Source: Gluconacetobacter aggeris
GTDB taxonomy: Bacteria; Pseudomonadota; Alphaproteobacteria; Acetobacterales; Acetobacteraceae
DNA: 64,000 bases
Assembly (NCBI RefSeq): GCF_014174395.1
Contig: NZ_JABEQD010000002.1
Span: 434,001 to 498,000, forward strand
Direction: 5' to 3'
Part shown: in pieces, positions 17,033-27,544 of the stretch
Numbering within the stretch: the first letter of the stretch is position 1
Layout of the letters: every line of letters begins with the position of its first letter
Translations under genes and position numbers: made by a program
Notes under the pieces: generated by a model
Database searches by the model: none
What the model was told of the DNA's origin: nothing
The model's input: only the letters and a program-made list of their open reading frames with translations

Positions 17033-19417
17033 CTAGAATGCGATGCTGACGGTGCCATAATATGTGCGCGGGGAGCCCGCCAGAGCCGACTGATAATCGC
17101 CCGAGAGCGGAAGGCCATTTTCGCCAATCTGGGAAATGTACGATATGTTCGTAAGATTATAGATATTCAGATCGAATTTAAGATCATGCAGTGGGCCGAT
17201 CTTTCCGAATCGGTAGCTTGCCCCCAAAGACGTCAGCCAGTAACCCGGCACCGACATATCGTTGACGTAACTGAAATAACGCTTCGCCATGTAATTGGCA
17301 TTGGCATAAATACTTGCCGGACCCCAATTATAGGAAATATCGGCCTTGTACATCAATTGCGGAAAAGCGACCACCCTCTTGCCCGCCAGCGCATAGGTCA
17401 CGCCTCCCGATATGATATCGTCGTCGTAGGTCGAATGATTATAGCTGATACTATTCGTAATCGAGAGATTCCTGACCGGGCGAAGCGTGAGCGCGGCGTC
17501 GACGCCGTACATGCTGACGCCACCTACGTCTATGGGCGTGGAAACCGGGTCGGTAATCGGGCCCGATGTCAGGTTCTGGATACGATTGGAAAAATCCGCA
17601 TGATACAGGTTGAGCGATCCCCCGACGATCTGTGAAATATAGCGATATCCAACATCATAGACCCAGGCCGTCTCCGGACGCAGGGTATTCCTGATACTGT
17701 CGAACGTTGCCTGATTGGCGAATCCTCCAAAGGTCGATCCCAGCTGATATCCGCCATAACTGTAAGCGCGCATATTGCGGGCGACGTCGAAATAGACTTC
17801 ATGCCCCGGCAGGAAATGCCATACCCCATTGAAATGAGGCAGGAATGCCTTCGCGCTGGTCAGGCTGCCATTCGCAAGCTGCTCCTGCCCGGTATAGGCG
17901 GCGTCATTCGCCGTGGCTCCCCCGACCGTCGTCACCAGCATCGACTTGAACCCGGCCCTGAAGGTCAGGCTGGAAATCGGCCGATAGCTATCCTCGAGGT
18001 GGAACTGAAAACTGTTGGTATTGAAATTCTCACCCCAGTTACGCTGAAACGGCGTACCAAAATTGCCCAGCACACCGCTGACAGGAACCCCCTCACCGGG
18101 CACTGGTTGCTGGAACATATCCTGTACAACATGATAACGGTTGTTTTCGTACCAGACACCCGCATCGATCGTATGTTTCCTGAACTTGTATTCCAGCGCG
18201 GTCGTAAAGCCGAACTTCTGGTTTCCGGAAAAATTGATCTGCTCGGAAAGCGGCACACCATTGGGAGAACTGACATAGGGTGTCGTCCAGGTACCCCACT
18301 GGTTCGCAGCCTGGCCATAGACCACGGAATTCCACGCCAGACGCCGGTTCAGCACCAGATGAGCATTCACGCCACCCAGATAACTCGACGAATGCGTCAC
18401 GCCGTCAAAATAGGATGCATCCAGGGCATCCCCACCTGCCGCGTCGTAAGCCGCCAGGGCACCACTGAATTCCCCGACGGCAGCGAGATAGGCGCGCGTA
18501 TAATCAGGGTAGTAATAATCGTTCCGATGACCAAGCCTGTTCAGCATGTCGATCGTCTGGTCGGCGTAGTTGAACTGGGTGGCATCGTTCCAGTCGAAAA
18601 ACACCTTCACATTGCTGTCCTGCCCGATGGGCTGGACAAGCTTGGCATTCACCTGCTGATCGAACTGCTCGCCATCCCCCTTCCATTTATTGCCGTCGGA
18701 TCGGGCGTAAGACACCGTGAATTTGGTACCCGATGCGTTCAACCTGCCGCTGTCAACGCGTCCAAAAGTACGAAAAGCATTGTAGCTGCCGAACATCTGC
18801 GAAATCCTGCCGCCGAACCTGTCCGCCGGATCGCGCGAGACGATCTGAATCGCACCACCCAGATTCGTCGTGGCAGGCAATGCCACATCGCCACCCCCCT
18901 CGGAGACATCCATGCGCTCGATATTGTCCGACAGGATCGAGAAATTGATGCTCTGGCCGTTATAGGGAAGGTATGCCTGCGCCCCCAGCGGTACGCCATC
19001 CAGCGTGACGCCAAGCTGATCCTGCTGGAACCCGCGCATATACAGGCTGGAACCCCAGGTATCGACCCCCAGCGGATCGTTGGCCACGAAATTGATACCC
19101 GGCTTGCGCGACAGCATCATCATCGGGCTGCTGCCTTGGACGAACCTGTCCATCTCGGTGCGGGTCATGCTTTCCGTCGCCCCGTTGGCATGATGCCGCA
19201 TGGACGTCACCATGAGGTCTTCACCCGCGCGCGAACGGGCGTCCGCATGGCGTGCAGCCGGGCCGGACGCGGGCACATCGCTCTTCGACGCATGACGATG
19301 CCGTGACCCGCCAGCCTTGCCGGCTCCATTCCCCGCCGCGGCCGAAAACGCCGCATCCGGACACGTGACGATGCAGGACGTCAACAAGAGAAAGGACAGG
19401 AATTTTCGCGAGGCCAT
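17033..19417 (-). CDS. TonB-dependent outer-membrane receptor
   Basis: The protein is about 794 residues with signal peptide MASRKFLSFLLLTSCIVTC..., a periplasmic linker, a possible TonB box (EDLMVTSMR), a plug domain (MDRFVQGSSPMMMLSRKPG, SLYMRGFQQDQLGVTLDGVPLG) and a 22-strand-type barrel ending in aromatic YYGTVSIAF. It would import a ligand such as a siderophore or other scarce nutrient with TonB energy. ATG 19417 was chosen because it begins the signal peptide and has AAGGGCGG upstream; 19525 would start inside an upstream palindrome. No iron-uptake genes adjoin it. Confidence 0.9.
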   Translation of the reverse strand: MASRKFLSFLLLTSCIVTCPDAAFSAAAGNGAGKAGGSRHRHASKSDVPASGPAARHADARSRAGEDLMVTSMRHHANGATESMTRTEMDRFVQGSSPMMMLSRKPGINFVANDPLGVDTWGSSLYMRGFQQDQLGVTLDGVPLGAQAYLPYNGQSINFSILSDNIERMDVSEGGGDVALPATTNLGGAIQIVSRDPADRFGGRISQMFGSYNAFRTFGRVDSGRLNASGTKFTVSYARSDGNKWKGDGEQFDQQVNAKLVQPIGQDSNVKVFFDWNDATQFNYADQTIDMLNRLGHRNDYYYPDYTRAYLAAVGEFSGALAAYDAAGGDALDASYFDGVTHSSSYLGGVNAHLVLNRRLAWNSVVYGQAANQWGTWTTPYVSSPNGVPLSEQINFSGNQKFGFTTALEYKFRKHTIDAGVWYENNRYHVVQDMFQQPVPGEGVPVSGVLGNFGTPFQRNWGENFNTNSFQFHLEDSYRPISSLTFRAGFKSMLVTTVGGATANDAAYTGQEQLANGSLTSAKAFLPHFNGVWHFLPGHEVYFDVARNMRAYSYGGYQLGSTFGGFANQATFDSIRNTLRPETAWVYDVGYRYISQIVGGSLNLYHADFSNRIQNLTSGPITDPVSTPIDVGGVSMYGVDAALTLRPVRNLSITNSISYNHSTYDDDIISGGVTYALAGKRVVAFPQLMYKADISYNWGPASIYANANYMAKRYFSYVNDMSVPGYWLTSLGASYRFGKIGPLHDLKFDLNIYNLTNISYISQIGENGLPLSGDYQSALAGSPRTYYGTVSIAF

Positions 19418-19514
19418 GCCGCCCTTCAGCAGACATCTCGGAAGATACGAGGCATGGCTCATTTTGGCTGTCCCATTCTTCAGGCGGCCGGTCCGACGGA
19501 ACCAGACGGAGAGC

Positions 19515-19528
19515 TGAATGTTCATTCA
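19515..19528. promoter_or_regulatory. Perfect palindrome upstream of the TonB receptor gene
   Basis: TGAATGttCATTCA is a perfect inverted repeat about 100 bp before the chosen start of the receptor gene, in an otherwise gene-free stretch (19418-19720). It could be a repressor operator. Its half-site resembles the TTCAAT-type half-sites near betI, but the family of the regulator is not known. The rest of this gap shows nothing recognisable. Confidence 0.3.
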
Positions 19529-19720
19529 ATCATTGCAATTTCGGAATGATGAATCCGTCAGACACTTGAAGAAATGCGACCCACGCCGGAACGGCGCCCG
19601 CCGCGCGACGGCAACCCGCGGGGCCGCGCCCGATATCAGTCCCTGAATTGTCGGAACGGAGGGGTCCGTGATGGTCGCAAGCCTCGACGTGCGGAGAACG
19701 GCCACCGCACCCGACGCGCG

Positions 19721-20905
19721 CTATCCCGCCCGAAAGCGCGCTTCCCCGCACAAGGCCTGAAGAATGTCCGCATCGTCGCACAGGCCGACAAGCCGCCCTT
19801 CGGCTTCGACCAGCACGGGCAGGCCGCTGCGCTGGCGCAGGGCGATGATTTCGCCCAGGCTCAATTGGGCCGGAACCACGCAGAGCGCCCCTTGCGTCCA
19901 CGCGCCATGCGACCGGATGGCCAGGGCCCGATCGGCGATCGTCGCGATCGCGGCGTCCGGCGCTATGGCGATGCGCCCGCCATCCAGCATCCCGTCCGGG
20001 CGGCGCGGCAGGTCCTGGAAGCGCCGCATGACGGCAGCGGCCACAATGGTCGGCAGCGGATTCATGTGCCGGATGAATTCCGCGACATAGTCATCCACCG
20101 GCCGCAAGGCGATATCATCCGGCGTGCCGGTCTGGACGATCCGCCCCTCGCGCATGATCGTGATACGGCTGCCGATCTTCAGCGCCTCGTCGATATCATG
20201 GCTGACGAACAGGATCGTCTTCTTCAGCCGTTTCTGGAGGTCCAGAAGCTCGTCCTGCAATTTCCGGCGGATCAGCGGGTCGAGCGCCGAAAACGGCTCG
20301 TCCATCAGCAGGATGTCGGCGTCGGTCGCAAACGCGCGCGCCAGGCCGACACGCTGCTGCATGCCACCCGACAGTTCATGGACATGGGCATCGGCCCAGT
20401 TCGCCAGACCGACCAACTCCAGCTTTTCGGCAACGATGTCCCGCCGGATCGACGGCGCCATGCCGCGCAGTTCCAGCCCGAATCCCACATTGTCGCGCAC
20501 GGTCCGCCACGGCAGCAGGCCGAACTGCTGAAACACCATCGCGATGCGCGTCTTGCGCAGGGTGCGCAGCGTATCGTCATCACAGCGCGCGATATCCAGC
20601 CACGCCAGGCCGTTGCCGATCCGTACTTCGCCCCGTATCGGCCTGTTCAACCGGTTGGCCGCCCGCAGCAGGGTCGATTTGCCCGAACCGGACAGCCCCA
20701 TCAGCACGCTGATCTCGCCCCGCGCCACCGCGAGGTTGGCCCCCGCCACCCCCACGGTCACCTTCAGGGCACGGCCGATCTCCTCGCGCGTCTCGCCGGC
20801 ATCAAGCCGGGCCAGCGCAGCCTCGATCGCGCCGCGACGATTGCCGCGATCGAACAGGATATCGACATTGCGGAACTCCAGCGCCGCGTTGATCCCTTCG
20901 CTCAC
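19721..20905 (-). CDS. choV: Choline/betaine ABC transporter ATP-binding protein with CBS region
   Basis: The ATPase has Walker A GLSGSGKST, signature LSGGMQQR, Walker B ADILLMDEPFSALDP and switch HDIDEA, in the ProV/ChoV order, with a C-terminal CBS-like region (TQGALCVVPAQLSLGEII...). Length is 394 residues. The start is GTG, overlapping the choW stop by four bases, and the frame reads EGINAALEFRNVDILFDRG. It energises choline import with ChoW and ChoX; the ChoX gene lies about 9 kb away. An upstream extension in the same frame is a shadow of choW and was rejected. Confidence 0.9.
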   Translation of the reverse strand: MSEGINAALEFRNVDILFDRGNRRGAIEAALARLDAGETREEIGRALKVTVGVAGANLAVARGEISVLMGLSGSGKSTLLRAANRLNRPIRGEVRIGNGLAWLDIARCDDDTLRTLRKTRIAMVFQQFGLLPWRTVRDNVGFGLELRGMAPSIRRDIVAEKLELVGLANWADAHVHELSGGMQQRVGLARAFATDADILLMDEPFSALDPLIRRKLQDELLDLQKRLKKTILFVSHDIDEALKIGSRITIMREGRIVQTGTPDDIALRPVDDYVAEFIRHMNPLPTIVAAAVMRRFQDLPRRPDGMLDGGRIAIAPDAAIATIADRALAIRSHGAWTQGALCVVPAQLSLGEIIALRQRSGLPVLVEAEGRLVGLCDDADILQALCGEARFRAG

Positions 20906-21750
20906 GAAGCCGAATCCTTCGGACGACAGACCCGGTCGAGCATGATCGCCAGCAGCACGATGACGAATCCGGACTCGAACCCGGCATCGACCTGCACGGT
21001 ATTCAGCGCCCGCACCACCGGCACCCCCAGCCCCCCGGCCCCGACCAGGGCCGCGATCACCACCATCGACAGGCTGAGCATGATGCATTGCGTCAGCCCC
21101 GCCTGGATCATCGGCAGGGCGGCAGGCAGTTCGATCTTCCACAGGATCTGCCGCCCGGTGGCGCCGAAAGCCTCGCCGGCCTCGATCAGCGACCGGGGCA
21201 CCCGGGCAATCCCCATCTGCGTCATGCGGATCGGCGCGGGAACGGCGAAGATGATGGTGGAGATCATGCCCGGCACGGTGCCCAGGCCGAACAGGATCAG
21301 CGTCGGGATCAGATAGACGAAGGTCGGCAGGGTCTGCATCAGGTCCAGAAGCGGCTGCAACGCCTGCGCCAGCCGCGGACGATGCGCACAGGCGATCCCC
21401 AGCGGAACACCGACCGCCATGCAGAAGACGGTCGAGAACAGGATCAGCGACAGGGTCGCCATCGTCTCGTTCCAGTATCCCTGATTGATGATGAACAGCA
21501 GCCCCAGCGCGACCAGGGCCGCCAGCCCCGCCGAGCGGCGGAGGAACCACGCCCCCGCCATGGCGGCCACCACCAGCAGCAGGGGCGGCAGAGCCAGCAG
21601 CAGCGTGGTCAGGCCATCGGCACAGAAGCCGACGCTATCGGTGATCACGTCGAAGACAGCCAGACCATGCTTCCGGACCACGTCCACCACGGCCGCCATG
21701 ACGGCACCCACCGGTATCTTGTGCTCCGCGATCCATTGTTCCGGCGCCAT
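20902..21750 (-). CDS. choW: Choline/betaine ABC transporter permease
   Basis: The 282-residue ProW-type permease has about six membrane helices and the EAA loop EAGEAFGATGRQILWKIELP (residues about 190-210) that contacts the ATPase. The sequence around LMQTLPTFVYLIPTLILFGLG is typical for the choline/glycine-betaine branch. It is first in choW-choV, transcribed away from betI-betB, so the two units share a promoter region containing a probable BetI operator. Confidence 0.92.
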   Translation of the reverse strand: MAPEQWIAEHKIPVGAVMAAVVDVVRKHGLAVFDVITDSVGFCADGLTTLLLALPPLLLVVAAMAGAWFLRRSAGLAALVALGLLFIINQGYWNETMATLSLILFSTVFCMAVGVPLGIACAHRPRLAQALQPLLDLMQTLPTFVYLIPTLILFGLGTVPGMISTIIFAVPAPIRMTQMGIARVPRSLIEAGEAFGATGRQILWKIELPAALPMIQAGLTQCIMLSLSMVVIAALVGAGGLGVPVVRALNTVQVDAGFESGFVIVLLAIMLDRVCRPKDSAS

Positions 21751-21883
21751 GATCCGCGCAGCTCCCGTCTGTCGGTGTTCGATATCGCGGACGTCGATAC
21801 CTCTGCGAACTGAATGGACATATAACGAAATGAAATCGGAAAGTGATAGAGAGAATTCCGACTTTTACAGGAACGAAATCGAC

Positions 21884-21901
21884 ATTGAATAGTCGTTCAA
21901 T
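21884..21901. promoter_or_regulatory. Probable BetI operator
   Basis: ATTGAA-tagtcg-TTCAAT is an 18-bp inverted repeat centred about 27 bp before the betI-betB start, in the AT-rich divergent gap with choW. Known BetI operators are palindromes built on ATTGA/TTCAAT half-sites, so autoregulation of the fusion gene, and perhaps of choWV, is likely. The half-sites are visible; binding is inference. Confidence 0.6.
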
Positions 21902-21919
21902 TCGTGCCACATTTCGCAC

Positions 21920-24013
21920 ATGAAACAGTCCTTCCCCGCCCTTACGCCGGTCGAGTTGAAGCGTCGCAGGGAACTCGTGGCCGCGACGCGCGACGTGCTG
22001 GTCGATCACGGCTTCGCCGGCGCCACGGTGGCGCGCATCGCCCGTCATGCCGGCGTTTCTCCGCCGCTCCTGGTCCATTATTTCGGCGACAAGGACGCGC
22101 TGCTCGGCCTGGCATTCCGCGGCACCGCCGCCGCCCTGTCGGCCGGCGTCGCGCGCGCGCTCCGCCACGCGCGGGGACCACGGGCCCGGCTGGAGGCCCT
22201 GATCGGCGTCTGCCTGGGGGGCGAACAGTTCACCACCCGCCAGGTCGCCATCTGGCTGGCCCTATGGGGGCAGGCCGTCCATAGCCCGACGCTGGGCCGC
22301 ATCCAGCGCGCCTATCAGGCCCGCATGCTCTCGAACCTGCGGCACGATCTCGGCCACCTGCTGCCCCGGATACGCGCCCATGCCACGGCCGACACGCTGG
22401 CCTCGCTGATCGACGGCACATGGCTGCGCGCGGCCCTGGCCCCACCGGCGGCGTTCGACAGCCGCATGCCCCGCCAGCAGGTCCTCGCCTTTCTCGACAG
22501 CCAGATCGGCGCCGCCCCGTCGCTTTCCCCACCCCCCGCGATCCGGCACGGCCCGCCGGAGGGGCTGTGCACAAGCTGGATCGACGGCCGCCCCGCCACG
22601 GGCGGCGGCCCCCGGTTCGAAACCCGCAATCCGGCAACCAACAAGGAGCTGGCGGAAGTCGAGGAAGCCGGCGAGGCCCTGGTCGCACAGGCCATCGAGG
22701 CCGCGACGCGCGGGCAGGCCGCATGGGCCGCCCACACCGGCGCCGAACGGGCCCGCATCCTGCGCCGCGCGGCCGACCTGCTGCGCCGCGACAACGCGGA
22801 TCTGGCCCGGATCGAAACGCTGGACACGGGCAAGCCGATCGCCGAGACATCCAGCGTCGACGTGCTGTCCGGCGCCGACGCGCTGGAATATTTCGCCGCC
22901 CTTGCCGCGACGATGACGGGCGATTGCGTCGATCTGGGCCCGACGGCCTTCGGCTACACGCGGCGCGAACCGCTGGGCATCGTGGCCGGGATCGGCGCCT
23001 GGAACTACCCGATCCAGATCGCCTGCTGGAAGGCCGCACCGGCCCTGGCCTGCGGCAACGCGATGATCTTCAAACCCGCCGAACTCACCCCGCTCACGGC
23101 CGTGCGCCTGGCGGCCATCTTCCGCGAGGCCGGCCTGCCCGACGGCGTGTTCAACGTCGTGCAGGGCACGCGGCAAACCGGGCAATTGCTGACCCGCGCA
23201 CCGCAGATCCGAAAGATATCCCTCACCGGCGAGGTCGGCACCGGCCGCCGCGTCATGGCGGACGCCGCCGCCACCCTGAAATATGTCACATTGGAACTGG
23301 GCGGAAAATCGCCGCTGATCGTCTTCGACGATGCCGACCTGGACAATGCGGTGTCGGCCGCCCTGCTGGGCAATTTCTATTCGGCCGGCGAGGTCTGTTC
23401 CAACGCAACGCGCGTCTTCGTCCAGTCCGGCATCCGCGACCGGTTCCTCGAGCGGCTGAAGGCACGGGTGCAGGCCATGACGATCGGCGATCCGCTCGAC
23501 CCGAACACCGATGTCGGCGCGCTGATCTCCGACGATCACATGCGCAAGGTCCTGTCCTACATCGCCGCCGGAAAGAAGGAGGGCGCCGAACTCCTGGTCG
23601 GCGGCCGGCGGGCCACGCGCGGCGCCCTGCGTCAGGGCGCCTTCGTCGAGCCGACCGTGTTCGTCAACTGCCATGACGAGATGACGATCGTGCGCGAGGA
23701 AATCTTCGGCCCCGTGATGGCGGTCCTGGATTTCACCGACGAGGACGAAGTGATCGCCCGCGCCAACGCCACCCCGTTCGGCCTGGCCGCCGGCATCTTC
23801 ACCCGCGACCTGGCCCGCGCACACCGGGTCATCGCGCGGCTGGAGGCCGGCACCTGCTGGATCAACCAGTATAACGTCACGCCGATCGAACTCCCCTTCG
23901 GCGGCTACAAGCAATCGGGCCTGGGCCGCGAGAACAGCCGCGCGGCGCTCGATCACTACACCCAGCTCAAGAGCGTCTACGTGGCGCTGGGCGATGTCGA
24001 GGCACCCTATTGA
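21920..24013 (+). CDS. BetI-BetB fusion: TetR-type repressor joined to betaine aldehyde dehydrogenase
   Basis: One 697-residue frame contains two complete proteins. Residues 1 to about 200 are BetI: a TetR helix-turn-helix ([32 protein letters not shown]) and ligand domain (WLALWGQA... and [12 protein letters not shown]). A proline-rich linker (about 205-220) leads to Bet[21 protein letters not shown], the active-site region GIGAWNYP, general base in LELGGKSP, catalytic cysteine in [12 protein letters not shown], and the end [18 protein letters not shown]. BetB oxidises betaine aldehyde to glycine betaine with NAD(P)+. No in-frame ATG or GTG with a good ribosome site lies at the junction; a GGAGG before a CTG is the only weak possibility. 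The stop shares a base with betA. Confidence 0.93.
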   Translation: MKQSFPALTPVELKRRRELVAATRDVLVDHGFAGATVARIARHAGVSPPLLVHYFGDKDALLGLAFRGTAAALSAGVARALRHARGPRARLEALIGVCLGGEQFTTRQVAIWLALWGQAVHSPTLGRIQRAYQARMLSNLRHDLGHLLPRIRAHATADTLASLIDGTWLRAALAPPAAFDSRMPRQQVLAFLDSQIGAAPSLSPPPAIRHGPPEGLCTSWIDGRPATGGGPRFETRNPATNKELAEVEEAGEALVAQAIEAATRGQAAWAAHTGAERARILRRAADLLRRDNADLARIETLDTGKPIAETSSVDVLSGADALEYFAALAATMTGDCVDLGPTAFGYTRREPLGIVAGIGAWNYPIQIACWKAAPALACGNAMIFKPAELTPLTAVRLAAIFREAGLPDGVFNVVQGTRQTGQLLTRAPQIRKISLTGEVGTGRRVMADAAATLKYVTLELGGKSPLIVFDDADLDNAVSAALLGNFYSAGEVCSNATRVFVQSGIRDRFLERLKARVQAMTIGDPLDPNTDVGALISDDHMRKVLSYIAAGKKEGAELLVGGRRATRGALRQGAFVEPTVFVNCHDEMTIVREEIFGPVMAVLDFTDEDEVIARANATPFGLAAGIFTRDLARAHRVIARLEAGTCWINQYNVTPIELPFGGYKQSGLGRENSRAALDHYTQLKSVYVALGDVEAPY

Positions 24014-25680
24014 TGCGGGACTATGATTATATCGTCGTCGGCGCCGGCTCGGCCGGCTGCGTGCTGGCCAACCGCCTGACCGAGGACGGGCGCAGCCGCG
24101 TCCTGCTGCTGGAATTCGGCGGCAGCGACCGCTCGATCATCGTGCAGATGCCCAGCGCCCTGGCCATGCCCATGCATTCCAAACGCTTCAACTGGTTCTA
24201 CGAAAGCGAGCCGGAGCCGCATCTGGACAATCGCCGCATGCACACCCCGCGCGGCAAGGGGCTCGGCGGCTCATCCTCCATCAACGGCATGGTCTATGTG
24301 CGCGGCCACGCGCTGGATTACCAGGAATGGGAGGAAAGCGGTGCTGCCGGCTGGGGCTATCGCCACGTCCTGCCTTATTTCCGCCGCGCCGAGGATTGCG
24401 CCGAGGGCGAGGATTCCTATCGCGGACGCGGCGGCCTGCTGCACACGCAATACGGCACGCTGGACAATCCCCTGCACGACGCCTGGATGAAGGCGGGCGA
24501 ACAGGCCGGCTACGGCCGCACCGGCGATTATAACGGCTTCCGCCAGGAAGGTTTCGACCGGATGAGCATGACGGTGTATCGCGGCCGGCGCTGGAGCACC
24601 GCGAACGCCTATCTGCGCCCGGCGCTCAAGCGCCCCAACCTGTTTCTGGAAACCCATGCCCGCGTCACGCGCCTCCTCTTCGATGGCCGGCGCGCCACCG
24701 GCCTGTCCTATACGCGCCATGGCGTGTCCCATACCGTTCGCGCGACCCGCGAAATCATTCTCTGCGGCGGTCCCATCAACTCCCCGCAGCTTCTCAAACT
24801 ATCGGGAATCGGCCCGGCGGCGGAACTGCGCGATCACGGCATCACGGTCCTGGCCGACCGGCCCGGCGTGGGCGAAAATCTCCAGGATCATCTGGAATTC
24901 TACTTCCAGGTCGCCTGCCGCCAGCCGGTCACGCTCTATTCCGCCATGTCCCCCTGGGCAAAGGCCCGGATCGGCCTGCGCTGGCTGCTGTTCAAGGACG
25001 GGCTGGGCGCCACCAACCATTTCGAAAGCTGCGGCTTCATCCGCAGCCGCGCCGGCATCCGCTATCCCGACATCCAGTTCCATTTCCTGCCCCTAGCCGT
25101 CACCTATGACGGCAAGGGCCTGGCCCAGGGCCATGGCTACCAGGCCCATGTCGGCCCGATGCGCTCGAAAAGCCGGGGCTGGGTCCGCCTGCGCTCGGCC
25201 GACCCGGCGGAAAAGCCGAAGATCCAGTTCAACTACATGAGCCATCCGGACGACTGGACCGACATGCGCGCCTGCGTGCGCCTGACGCGCGAGATCTTCG
25301 CCCAGCCCGCCTTCGACCCGTTCCGGGGCGAGGAACTGCAACCCGGCACCGACTGCACGAGCGACGACCGGATCGACGCCTTCATCCGCCGGAAGGTCGA
25401 AAGCGCGCTGCACCCCTCCTGCACCTGCAGGATGGGGGCCACGGACGACCCGATGGCCGTGGTCGATCCCGAGACCCGCGTGATCGGGGTCGAGGGCCTC
25501 CGCGTGGTCGATTCCTCGATCATGCCACGCGTCACCAACGGCAACCTGAACGGCCCGACCGTCATGATCGCGGAAAAGGCCGCCGATCACATCAGGGGCC
25601 TGCCCCCCCTGCCCGCCTCCAACGCCCCGTTCTTCGAAGCCCCGGACTGGCAGACCCGGCAGCGTCTCGGCAAAGCCTGA
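24013..25680 (+). CDS. betA: Choline dehydrogenase (GMC oxidoreductase)
   Basis: This flavoprotein oxidises choline to betaine aldehyde. The FAD motif [17 protein letters not shown] lies at residues 6-22, the GMC signatures [19 protein letters not shown] and [17 protein letters not shown] follow, and HPSCTCRMG plus the C-terminal [19 protein letters not shown] hold the active-site histidine and asparagine. The 555-residue length is normal for BetA. ATG 24013 overlaps the betB stop (TGATG), so translation is coupled. A 41-bp copy of the segment at 24342-24382 occurs near 29.06 kb. Confidence 0.95.
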   Translation: MRDYDYIVVGAGSAGCVLANRLTEDGRSRVLLLEFGGSDRSIIVQMPSALAMPMHSKRFNWFYESEPEPHLDNRRMHTPRGKGLGGSSSINGMVYVRGHALDYQEWEESGAAGWGYRHVLPYFRRAEDCAEGEDSYRGRGGLLHTQYGTLDNPLHDAWMKAGEQAGYGRTGDYNGFRQEGFDRMSMTVYRGRRWSTANAYLRPALKRPNLFLETHARVTRLLFDGRRATGLSYTRHGVSHTVRATREIILCGGPINSPQLLKLSGIGPAAELRDHGITVLADRPGVGENLQDHLEFYFQVACRQPVTLYSAMSPWAKARIGLRWLLFKDGLGATNHFESCGFIRSRAGIRYPDIQFHFLPLAVTYDGKGLAQGHGYQAHVGPMRSKSRGWVRLRSADPAEKPKIQFNYMSHPDDWTDMRACVRLTREIFAQPAFDPFRGEELQPGTDCTSDDRIDAFIRRKVESALHPSCTCRMGATDDPMAVVDPETRVIGVEGLRVVDSSIMPRVTNGNLNGPTVMIAEKAADHIRGLPPLPASNAPFFEAPDWQTRQRLGKA

Positions 25681-25768
25681 CCACCGGCGCGCCCTCTGTC
25701 GTTTTCCGCCGTACAGATGGCGCGCGCCTCCTTGTGCCGTGCCGCTGGCGGGCGCACCATCGCCGCCC

Positions 25769-27127
25769 ATGATCAGCCTCTTCGACCTCTTCAAGATCGG
25801 CATCGGCCCCTCCTCGTCCCATACGGTCGGGCCGATGCGCGCCGCCCGGCGCTTTATCGCGCATCTCACCCCCGCGATGCCCGTCGCACGCCTGCGCGTC
25901 ACGCTCTACGGCTCGCTGGCATGGACCGCCAGCGGCCACGCCACCGACAAGGCCGTCATCCTCGGCCTGGCGGGCGAAACGCCGGAAAGCGTCGATCCCG
26001 ACGCCGCCGACGACATCGTGCGCACGATCGGCGCCGATCGCACGGTGCCGGTCCATGGCCGCACCGTCGCCTTCGACCCCGCCCACGACATCGTGCTGGA
26101 CCGCGACACGATTCCGCCCGTCCATCCCAACACAATGCAGTTCCAGGCCCTTTCCGCCGACGGCACGGTGCTGGACACCGCACGCTTCTGTTCGGTCGGC
26201 GGCGGCTTCATCGTGCCCGAGGACGCGACGAAACAGGCCGGCTACGCCCAGCCCGACATGAAGCTGGATTTCACCAGCGGCATCGAACTGCTGGACCGCA
26301 CGCGCGAAAGCGGATTGAGCATCGCAGGAATTGTCCTGGCCAACGAGGCGTGTCTCCGCCCCCATGCCGAGATCACGGCCTATCTGGACCGGATCATCGA
26401 CACCATGATGGCCTGCGTCGAACGCGGCCTGGTCCAGCACGGCACGCTGCCCGGCCGGATCAAGGTCCGCCGCCGCGCGGCCGCCCTGCACGACCGCCTG
26501 CGGGAGCGCGCCCGCCTCAACCAGCGCCCCCCGCACGAGGCGATGGACTGGGTCAGCCTGTTCGCCATTGCCGTCAACGAGGAAAACGCCGCCGGCGGCC
26601 GCGTCGTCACCGCGCCCACCAACGGCGCGGCGGGCGTGATCCCGGCCGTGCTGCGCTATTACCGCGATTTCTGCCCCGACGCCTCGCGCCAGGGCATGCA
26701 TGATTTCCTGCTGACGGCATCGGCGGTCGGCGGATTGTTCAAGCTCAACGCCTCCATCTCGGGCGCCGAGGTCGGCTGCCAGGGCGAGGTCGGGGTGGCC
26801 TCGTCCATGGCGGCGGCGGGCCTGGCGGCGGCACTGGGCGCGACCCCGCTCCAGATCGAGAACGCCGCCGAGATCGGCATGGAACATCATCTGGGCATGA
26901 CCTGCGACCCGGTCGCCGGCCTGGTGCAGATCCCCTGCATCGAACGCAACGCCTTCGGCGCGGTCAAGGCCATCAACGCCGCCTCGCTGGCCATGCATGG
27001 CGACGGCGCCCATCATGTCTCGCTCGATCAGGTCATCCGCACCATGGCGGAAACCGGCCGCGACATGAACCACCGCTACAAGGAAACGGCGCTGGGCGGC
27101 CTCGCGGTCAATTTCCCGGAATGCTGA
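25769..27127 (+). CDS. sdaA: L-serine dehydratase (iron-sulfur, single chain)
   Basis: The enzyme deaminates L-serine to pyruvate and ammonia using a [4Fe-4S] cluster. The N-terminal beta domain starts [22 protein letters not shown]. The C-terminal alpha domain carries [29 protein letters not shown] and [22 protein letters not shown], whose cysteines bind the cluster. At 452 residues it is the one-chain form. ATG 25769 was chosen for the family N-terminus. It follows betA and fits the pathway's end: betaine to glycine, glycine plus a one-carbon unit to serine, then pyruvate. Confidence 0.95.
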   Translation: MISLFDLFKIGIGPSSSHTVGPMRAARRFIAHLTPAMPVARLRVTLYGSLAWTASGHATDKAVILGLAGETPESVDPDAADDIVRTIGADRTVPVHGRTVAFDPAHDIVLDRDTIPPVHPNTMQFQALSADGTVLDTARFCSVGGGFIVPEDATKQAGYAQPDMKLDFTSGIELLDRTRESGLSIAGIVLANEACLRPHAEITAYLDRIIDTMMACVERGLVQHGTLPGRIKVRRRAAALHDRLRERARLNQRPPHEAMDWVSLFAIAVNEENAAGGRVVTAPTNGAAGVIPAVLRYYRDFCPDASRQGMHDFLLTASAVGGLFKLNASISGAEVGCQGEVGVASSMAAAGLAAALGATPLQIENAAEIGMEHHLGMTCDPVAGLVQIPCIERNAFGAVKAINAASLAMHGDGAHHVSLDQVIRTMAETGRDMNHRYKETALGGLAVNFPEC

Positions 27128-27154
27128 TCGTCCCCCCGCTGCCCGACGGCCCGC

Positions 27155-27540
27155 TCAACTGCCGATACGGATCGGCGAGACCAGGTCGCGCAGGCAGGCG
27201 ACGATCGACCGAGGGGTCAACTGCCCGCTGCGGGGATTTTCCGCATTGGGCACGATCTCGATCGTCGCGGTAAAGCGCGCGGAATCCGCCTCGACCGTAA
27301 TCGTGTGGATATTGCGATCCACCGCCGGGTCGGCGATGACGCGAACATCCGTGCGCGCGGGCCCCAGCCCGGCCAGCGCCAGGGCGGCGGCGACATTGGT
27401 ATTGGCCGGAAAGGCGATGGCGGCCTCATCCGCCGTGCCGGTAAAAATCACGGTGGGCGCGGTCATGGCATGGATATCGATCGCATTCGCGACGATATGC
27501 GGCGCACCGGCCAGGCTGGCGGGTGATTTGCGGACGTCGA
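27155..27540 (-). pseudogene. C-terminal remnant of L-aspartate dehydrogenase (NadX)
   Basis: The frame shows the NadX C-terminal domain: VRKSPASLAGAPHIV leading to VIFTGTADEAAIAFPANTNV, AALALAGLGPARTDVRVIAD and the conserved NIHTITVEA and NAENPRSGQLTPRSIVACL. The N-terminal NAD-binding half is missing, because at about 27540 the sequence changes to the tail of a cytochrome gene on the other strand. An internal ATG (27466) would give a 103-residue product without the catalytic domain. NadX normally makes iminoaspartate for NAD synthesis. Confidence 0.75.
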
Positions 27541-27544
27541 TAGC

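Noticed and set aside
20906-21550. Upstream extension of the choV frame by about 215 codons
   Set aside because: The added part is a shifted reading of choW; the GTG overlapping the choW stop gives the normal ChoV N-terminus.
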